A stretch of 6,510 bases of DNA, taken from assembly GCA_039815505.1 (NCBI GenBank), contig JBCBZE010000198.1, positions 1 to 6,510 on the forward strand, read 5' to 3'. Numbering within the stretch: the stretch's first letter is position 1; each line of letters starts with the position of its first letter. The notes beneath the pieces are model-generated. The model was given only the letters and a program-made list of their open reading frames with translations. It was not told where the DNA came from and made no database searches. The position numbers and the translations under genes are program-made. Shown here in pieces: positions 1 to 4,519 of the stretch. The stretch comes from CANLWN01 sp039815505 (GTDB lineage Bacteria; Bacteroidota; Bacteroidia; Flavobacteriales; Flavobacteriaceae).

Positions 1-354
1 CATATTAAAGGCACATTCCATATGGACGAAGGGTATTATTACTTTCGTAATGTTGCGAACCAAATCCTTTTTGGGGGTGCACGTAATCTTGATTTTGATG
101 CTGAAGAAACCACTACTTTTGGCGAAACCAAGTTGGTTCAAAACCAATTGGAAACGCTACTTAAGGAGATAATTTTACCAGACGTGCCCTTGGAAATAGA
201 TTGTAGTTGGAGCGGTATTATGGGTATGGGGCTTCAAAAAAGACCTATCATAAAACAACTTTCCAATAATGTATGTTGCGGTGTTAGACTAGGTGGAATG
301 GGTATTGCCATAGGAAGTCTAGTAGGGAAAGAATTGGCCGATATACTAAGGTGA
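1..354 (+). CDS. FAD-dependent oxidoreductase, DAO family (C-terminal part only)
   Basis: The reading frame is open from base 1, so this is the last 117 residues of a gene that begins left of the window. The ATG at 22 is internal: the upstream codons (HIKGTFH) continue the same domain. The segment GYYYFRNVANQILFGGAR looks like the substrate-domain strands of DAO-family flavoenzymes (glycine oxidase, D-amino acid dehydrogenase and relatives). The later stretch CCGVRLGGMGIAIG followed by a helix ending GKELADIL matches the C-terminal part of the FAD-binding fold, where a Gly-rich turn and helix close over the flavin. Family enzymes oxidise amines or amino acids with FAD and are usually cytoplasmic or peripheral to the membrane. 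The N-terminal GxGxxG dinucleotide motif is outside the window, so the substrate cannot be assigned. The gene ends with TGA at 352-354. The palindromic element at 368 begins 13 bases later and may limit read-through. The family call is fairly secure; the exact enzyme is not. Confidence 0.8.
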   Translation, partial: HIKGTFHMDEGYYYFRNVANQILFGGARNLDFDAEETTTFGETKLVQNQLETLLKEIILPDVPLEIDCSWSGIMGMGLQKRPIIKQLSNNVCCGVRLGGMGIAIGSLVGKELADILR

Positions 355-379
355 TTTAGTCAAAACTGTCAGTTCGAGT

Positions 380-411
380 TTTTTCCTCCCGATAGCCATC
401 GGGAGGAAAAA
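380..411. repeat. Perfect 14-bp hairpin with AGCC loop (first arm of the element)
   Basis: TTTTTCCTCCCGAT at 380-393 pairs without mismatch with ATCGGGAGGAAAAA at 398-411 around the tetraloop AGCC. The core is GC-rich and the base is A/T. Neither strand has a T-run immediately after the 3' arm, since that arm itself ends in AAAAA. It is therefore not a canonical intrinsic terminator on its own, and I treat it as an arm of the composite repeat. It lies 25 bases after the oxidoreductase stop codon and could still stabilise the 3' end of that transcript. Confidence 0.8.
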
Positions 412-435
412 GTACTTCGATAAACTCAGCAGAGT

Positions 436-480
436 TATCGAGAACCAGGTTTTTTGGTTTAAAAATTCTGATTCTCGATA
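436..480. repeat. Imperfect 20-bp hairpin joining the two repeat units
   Basis: TATCGAGAACCAGGTTTTTT at 436-455 is an inverted copy of 461-480, with 17 of 20 positions matching and a 5-base loop. One of the three differences is a G-U wobble in RNA. This is where the two inverted REP-like units meet. Bases 436-440 can instead pair in a smaller hairpin (418-427 with 432-440, one bulged A), so the two structures exclude each other. Confidence 0.7.
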
Positions 481-522
481 CAATTTTTCAGCCTTATGTT
501 CTGAAAAACAACTCGAATTGAC

Positions 523-687
523 GAATTTTTCCCCAAATGCACTGCGGGTTTTAAAATTATTATCGTTTCTTGTAAAACCCTGAATTTGTTGAAGAAGCCT
601 ATATCGGATATGGAAAAGAGGTCAGAAACCTTGATGCCACAGGGAATTTGATCGTTCAAGGCAAATCAACAAATTCAAAAACACCGC
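523..687. other. Gene-free leader upstream of the lipoprotein gene
   Basis: This is the right half of the 333-base gap between the oxidoreductase and lipoprotein genes. It holds an 8-bp hairpin (GGGTTTTA at 546-553 with TAAAACCC at 573-580, 19-base loop). It also holds an open frame without ATG that runs from 576 and overlaps the lipoprotein start. I looked for a Bacteroidota-type promoter (TTG, about 19 bases, TAnnTTTG). The nearest match is TGAATTTG at 581-588, which has no convincing upstream partner. A promoter for the lipoprotein gene probably lies here, but I cannot place it. Confidence 0.4.
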
Positions 688-1305
688 ATGAGGCTCATAC
701 TACCATTGGCTTTTTTTATTGTCTTAGGCTGCACCCCATCCAAAAATAACTTTAAAAAAGAATACAAAAAGATTTGGTTGGAGATGATCAAGTCCCAGGC
801 ATGGAAAAACACTCTGAAGGAGAATACGACAACGGATGCCGAAAACAACATGGATTTTTATGCAAGCAACACCGACGAAGTATTGGTTAAGACCAATGAC
901 CTCACAACTTTGGAGGACAACCGGGCCTTCACAGAAGAGTATGATGGTTGGGTGTCCAGAGCCTATTATAAAATAATAAAGGAAGCGGAAGAGGCGGACT
1001 ATCGTCTCAAAGAGGAATATGAGCGCTTAAATGCGGTAAACACACTAAGTAACGATCAAAATGTAACCGAGGCGTTCAAAGAAAAGCTTGCCCTCATCAA
1101 TAAGCGTTATCATGCCCATAGGGACATGTTGGAGGGCCTACGATCCTGGAATATTTTTAGTGAATATAGCACAGGTGATTTGGAATATTTCAAGGATGAA
1201 AACCAAGAGGAAGTATACCAATTGCGGCAAAATAATGCAGGAGAGCAGCAAATAATTGGTTTTTTGATGTATAAATTAGCAGATTTATACCACTCCAATG
1301 AATAA
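688..1305 (+). CDS. Small helical lipoprotein of unknown function
   Basis: This encodes 205 residues. The N-terminus is a short lipoprotein signal peptide: Arg2, a hydrophobic stretch at residues 3-13 and the lipobox VLGC with the lipidated Cys15. The protein should therefore be processed by signal peptidase II and anchored to a membrane on the periplasmic side. The residues after the cysteine (TPSKNN) lack the acidic cluster described as a surface-export signal in some Bacteroidota lipoproteins, so periplasmic facing is more likely; that is an inference. The mature part is charged and mostly helical, with a Glu/Lys-rich segment around residues 97-113 (KIIKEAEEADYRLKEEYER) that could form a coiled coil, and few glycines or prolines. 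I recognise no enzyme motif or named domain. The start at 688 is the first ATG after an in-frame stop at 649-651 and follows an A-rich leader (CAAATTCAAAAACACCGC) with no GGAGG. It stands alone and converges on the ABC operon. Confidence 0.8.
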   Translation: MRLILPLAFFIVLGCTPSKNNFKKEYKKIWLEMIKSQAWKNTLKENTTTDAENNMDFYASNTDEVLVKTNDLTTLEDNRAFTEEYDGWVSRAYYKIIKEAEEADYRLKEEYERLNAVNTLSNDQNVTEAFKEKLALINKRYHAHRDMLEGLRSWNIFSEYSTGDLEYFKDENQEEVYQLRQNNAGEQQIIGFLMYKLADLYHSNE

Positions 1306-1375
1306 TCGTTGAGGTGCTCAATCTTATGCGCACAAGCTCTTAAAAGTACAGTTTTTACCTCTTGCGGATTGGTCT
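1306..1375. other. Convergent intergenic gap without a clear terminator
   Basis: The plus-strand lipoprotein gene and the minus-strand ABC operon end towards each other across these 70 bases. The only pairing I find is weak: TAAAA at 1341-1345 with TTTTA at 1353-1357, and GAGGT at 1311-1315 with ACCTC at 1357-1361; the two share base 1357. Neither has the GC-rich stem and T-run of a convincing intrinsic terminator on either strand. Confidence 0.35.
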
Positions 1376-2044
1376 TTAACCCCCTATTCTTCGTCCGTCC
1401 AATAAATTAATAATTCTAGATCCATAGGATGCATTTTGCTCGGAATGCGTTACCTGGATTATGGTTACCCCCTCCTTGTTCAATTGAGCGAAAAGTTCCA
1501 TAATTTCCTCTCCTTGTTTCGAATTGAGGTTCCCGGTGGGTTCATCTGCCAAAATCAATTTGGGCTTGCTGATCAATGCTCTTGCAACACCTACCAATTG
1601 CTGTTGGCCGCCACTTAGCTGGGTGGGAAAAAGATCTTTTTTACCCACCATATTAAAGCGATCCAACATATCAGCGACCATGGCCTTACGCTCCGAACCT
1701 TTTAATTTTTTATATAATAAGGGCATTTCTAGATTTTCGTAAACCGTGAGTTCATCAATTAAATGATAGGCCTGGAACACAAAACCGATATATTGCTTGT
1801 ACAGGTTGGATCGGTGCTTTTCCTTTAAAGTATGTACCGGTTCGTCCAAGAAGTTATAGGTACCTTCATCAAACGCATCTAGCATGCCAAGGACGTTCAA
1901 AAGTGTGGATTTACCCGATCCGGATGGCCCCATGATCGAAATAAATTCTCCTTCTTCTACTTCAAGATTAATATCCTTTAGCAAGAAGACCCGCTGTCCT
2001 CCGGACTGTACCCATTTAAAAATATTGTTTAATTGTAGAAGCAT
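1376..2044 (-). CDS. ABC transporter ATP-binding protein, LolD/MacB-like
   Basis: The protein has 222 residues, the usual length for a stand-alone LolD-type ATPase. All core nucleotide-binding motifs are present: Walker A GPSGSGKST (39-47), Q-loop Gln91, signature LSGGQQQ (143-149), Walker B LILADEP (163-169) with catalytic Glu168, and the switch His200. The order and spacing fit a functional NBD. Two positions depart from the Escherichia coli LolD/MacB pattern: the D-loop reads GNLNSKQG with Asn174 where Asp is usual, and Leu150 follows the signature where Arg is usual. Both may be typical of the Bacteroidota subgroup. It is last in a three-gene minus-strand operon, 37 bases after permease A, and is expected to bind the coupling helices of both permeases at the cytoplasmic face of the inner membrane as an ATPase dimer. 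The ATG at 2044 follows the A-rich leader AAATAAAAATAAAAAAC. The E. coli-style lolD or macB symbol is not justified because the substrate is unknown. Confidence 0.93.
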   Translation of the reverse strand: MLLQLNNIFKWVQSGGQRVFLLKDINLEVEEGEFISIMGPSGSGKSTLLNVLGMLDAFDEGTYNFLDEPVHTLKEKHRSNLYKQYIGFVFQAYHLIDELTVYENLEMPLLYKKLKGSERKAMVADMLDRFNMVGKKDLFPTQLSGGQQQLVGVARALISKPKLILADEPTGNLNSKQGEEIMELFAQLNKEGVTIIQVTHSEQNASYGSRIINLLDGRRIGG

Positions 2045-2081
2045 GTTTTTTATTTTTATTTCTGTTTTCTATATACAATGA
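2045..2081 (-). promoter_or_regulatory. A-rich translation leader of the ATPase gene
   Basis: On the minus strand the 37 bases between the permease A stop (TGA) and the ATPase ATG are almost free of G and C near the start codon. No anti-16S GGAGG motif is present. This fits the Bacteroidota habit of initiating in A-rich, unstructured leaders. I see no good internal promoter, so co-transcription with the permeases is the simpler reading. Confidence 0.5.
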
Positions 2082-4508
2082 TCATTCATCCCGTAAGGAT
2101 TCAACTGGGTTGGCAATTGCGGCCTGAAAACTTTGCCAACTCACAGTCAACAAGGCGATGAGTAGCGCGGAAACCCCTGCCAAGGCAAATACCCACCAAC
2201 TTAAAGTTGTTTTATAGGCAAAACCTGTGAGCCACTGGTTCATGATATACCAAGATATAGGTACGGCAATAATAAATGCAAAGGTCACCCATTTTATAAA
2301 ATCCTTGTTTAATAGTGTTAGTACTTCGATGATCGTTGCACCGTTTACCTTCCTGATACCAATCTCTTTTTTTCGTTGCACTACGGTGTAGGAGGTAAGC
2401 CCAAAAAGCCCCATGCAGGCAATAATAATAGCAAGCAGTGTAAAAACTTGGAAGGCAGTTCCGAAAGCTTTGTCCTGCTGATACTGAGCTTCAAACTTTT
2501 GATCTAAAAAAGTATAGTTGAAAGTGCTCTGGGGAAATACTTTTTTCCATTTGGTTTTTATGTCTCCTATTGCAGACCCAAATCCGGCAGTTGAGGTTGC
2601 CGAACCATTTAGTTTCACCAAAAGATTGCTCACCTGCCTTTGATAACGAATAATGGTCGGCAAGATAGGATTTTTCAACCCGAAATGATAATAATCCTTG
2701 ATTACCCCGGAAACCCTCCAGTCGTTATTTCCCCAGAAACTTACGGTTTTATTCAAAATTTCCTCAGCAGATGAAATACCCATGGTCTTCAAGAAAGTTT
2801 CATTGACAATTACCTGATTACCTTCCCAATCCGTTGAAGGAAGAAATGTTCCCCCCGCCAAGAATTCAAGCCCCATCAAGTCAAAATAGTCCGGTTGGGC
2901 ATGATAGCTATAAAATACCTTCTCGTCTTCTCGTCTACCGTCCGGTAAAACAATTCCACGAGTGGATGAGAGATTATCGAAACTGTCGCCAGGATAGGTT
3001 TGTGCAATGGCCGCGTTTTCAATAAAGGGCAAAGTCTTAAGTTCCTCTTTTAAGACTTTAAAATCATTAATTATTAATGAATCGGCTTTACTTGTAACTA
3101 CCTCGCCATGTAACGCTATAATTTGGTTGACATCCGCTCCAATGGGTTGACTTTCAAGAAAATCGATTTGTTTGGTGATCACTATGGTACCTACCAATAA
3201 AATTATCGTAGCTAAAAATTGGGTAACAATAAGCCCCTTTCGTATGTTTGAGCCTTGCGTTGAGGTTCTCATTTTCCCTTTCAACGCCTTTGCGGGGGAG
3301 TAACTACTTAATAAAAGCGCAGGATAAAGCCCTGCTAGGACCATACCGATAAGGATAAAAGCGAAAAAGGGTAAAAAACGTATAAGGCTATTTAGGTCAA
3401 GGCTAAAATCTTTATCGGTAAGGTTATTGAAAATGGGCAATAAGATCAAGACTATGGTCAATGCAAGTGCTATGGCAATAAAATTGAGTAGCACAGATTC
3501 TATTAAAGACTGGACGATCAATTGCGATTTTTTAGCTCCCGCTACTTTTCGTATTCCAGCTTCCTTTGCCCTTTCCATAGATTTTGTCGTGGAAAGGTTA
3601 ACATAGTTCAGCCAAGAGAGCATAAGAATAATGAAGGCGATCGCTGACAAAAACTTAATTCGCGTAATACTTCCATTTGCGGATACTTCATAGGGTTTAT
3701 TAGAGTATAAATGGATTTCTTCAAGAGCTTCAATATTGTGCCTTTCGTCTTTGTTCTCTTCTATATCACTGGTTATTATCTTTTGACGTAAAATATCGAT
3801 GTTGGTATTCTGGGCCACCTTAATATAGGTGTAGTAGTTGTTCATGTTCCAGTTGAGCTCATGCATACGGGGCCCAAAATCTATCCAAGTTTTTTGAGTT
3901 TCATAGGAAATTAAAAACGAGTTTCGGAAATGGGCATTTTTTGGAATATCGGCCATGACCCCTGTAACGGTAAGTACGGCCTCTTGACCGTTCCAGAAGG
4001 CAGAAATTGTTTTTTGCAAGGGGTTTTCATTTCCAAAAAGTCTTTTGGCAAACGATTGTGAAAGGACAATGGAATATGGATCGGCCAGAACAGTTCCCTT
4101 ATTTCCTTGAAGTAAAGGATAATTGAAAATATCGAAATAAGATGGATCGGCCAATGAACCCAAGGGTTGTTCCAATATGCTACTACCTACTTTAAAAGTC
4201 AGTTTTTCGAAATAGTAAAACCGGACATAATCCAGCACCTCGGGAAATTGCTCTTTTAGGGTAGGTCCTGAAAGATTATAGGTCATGGCATCGCCTGGGA
4301 CAAACGTATCTCCCTCTAAATAATCCATATATGGCCGGTACACATTTTCCGAACCCTTAAACGTATCGTAACTACGCTCATAGTTTACATATATCATTAT
4401 AAGTACAAAGGAAGCTACACCTATTGCCAACCCAAATATGTTGATGAAGGAGTACAATTTGTTTTTAAGTAGATATCGGGTGGCAATTTTCAAGAATAAT
4501 CTATACAT
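2082..4508 (-). CDS. FtsX/MacB-like ABC transporter permease (permease A)
   Basis: This is an 808-residue inner-membrane permease with two MacB-type halves. TM1 is at about 21-42, followed by a large periplasmic MacB_PCD-like domain (about 43-280) and an FtsX domain with TM2 to TM4 (about 284-305, 335-360, 377-402). A second half repeats the plan: TM5 (425-446), a second periplasmic domain (447-680) and TM6 to TM8 (684-706, 738-756, 768-792). Each FtsX domain carries the cytoplasmic coupling-helix pattern: RAKEAGIRKVAGAKKSQL (313-330) and QRKKEIGIRKVNGA (711-724). The C-terminus PVESLRDE is typical of the family. I place the start at 4508. This gives the family N-terminus MYRLFLKIATRYLLKNK, just after the TAATAA that ends permease B, with an 11-base gap and an AAGAAA-rich leader. 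The frame is open up to an ATG at 4691, but those 61 extra residues are a shadow of the permease B coding sequence. It is a paralogue of permease B and probably pairs with it. Confidence 0.92.
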   Translation of the reverse strand: MYRLFLKIATRYLLKNKLYSFINIFGLAIGVASFVLIMIYVNYERSYDTFKGSENVYRPYMDYLEGDTFVPGDAMTYNLSGPTLKEQFPEVLDYVRFYYFEKLTFKVGSSILEQPLGSLADPSYFDIFNYPLLQGNKGTVLADPYSIVLSQSFAKRLFGNENPLQKTISAFWNGQEAVLTVTGVMADIPKNAHFRNSFLISYETQKTWIDFGPRMHELNWNMNNYYTYIKVAQNTNIDILRQKIITSDIEENKDERHNIEALEEIHLYSNKPYEVSANGSITRIKFLSAIAFIILMLSWLNYVNLSTTKSMERAKEAGIRKVAGAKKSQLIVQSLIESVLLNFIAIALALTIVLILLPIFNNLTDKDFSLDLNSLIRFLPFFAFILIGMVLAGLYPALLLSSYSPAKALKGKMRTSTQGSNIRKGLIVTQFLATIILLVGTIVITKQIDFLESQPIGADVNQIIALHGEVVTSKADSLIINDFKVLKEELKTLPFIENAAIAQTYPGDSFDNLSSTRGIVLPDGRREDEKVFYSYHAQPDYFDLMGLEFLAGGTFLPSTDWEGNQVIVNETFLKTMGISSAEEILNKTVSFWGNNDWRVSGVIKDYYHFGLKNPILPTIIRYQRQVSNLLVKLNGSATSTAGFGSAIGDIKTKWKKVFPQSTFNYTFLDQKFEAQYQQDKAFGTAFQVFTLLAIIIACMGLFGLTSYTVVQRKKEIGIRKVNGATIIEVLTLLNKDFIKWVTFAFIIAVPISWYIMNQWLTGFAYKTTLSWWVFALAGVSALLIALLTVSWQSFQAAIANPVESLRDE

Positions 4509-4519
4509 AAGATTTCTTA

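Larger units (their letters stand above)
368..522. repeat. Composite palindromic (BIME/REP-like) element with 13-bp terminal inverted repeats
   Basis: The ends are inverted copies: GTCAGTTCGAGTT at 368-380 and AACTCGAATTGAC at 510-522 (12 of 13 match; the mismatch is a G-U pair in RNA). Between them lie a perfect 14-bp hairpin (380-393 with 398-411, loop AGCC), an imperfect 20-bp hairpin (436-455 with 461-480, loop GGTTT, 17 of 20 matching) and an 8-bp hairpin (484-491 with 501-508). Together they can form a three-armed cloverleaf closed by the terminal stem. Read from each end, both halves have the same order: GTCARTTCGAGTT, a hairpin, then TATCGAGAAYCAGRWTTTTT. The element is therefore two REP-like units in inverted orientation. 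I recall similar blocks as dispersed repeats in Flavobacteriaceae genomes, but this needs a genome search. It is flanked by AAAA at 362-365 and TTTTT at 526-530, so as RNA it could also act as a terminator. No direct target duplication is evident. Confidence 0.75.

Noticed and set aside
380..411. Canonical rho-independent terminator for the oxidoreductase gene
   Set aside because: The stem is strong, but neither strand has a T-run after it; it fits better as one arm of the composite repeat.
368..522. CRISPR array or insertion sequence
   Set aside because: There are no regularly spaced direct repeats with unique spacers, no transposase frame and no target-site duplication.
581..588. TGAATTTG as a Bacteroidota -7 box (TAnnTTTG)
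   Set aside because: The second base is G instead of A, and no TTG element lies at the expected distance upstream.
459..659. Minus-strand 66-codon open frame
   Set aside because: It runs through half of the palindromic element, has no recognisable domain, and its product has no coherent signal or fold pattern.
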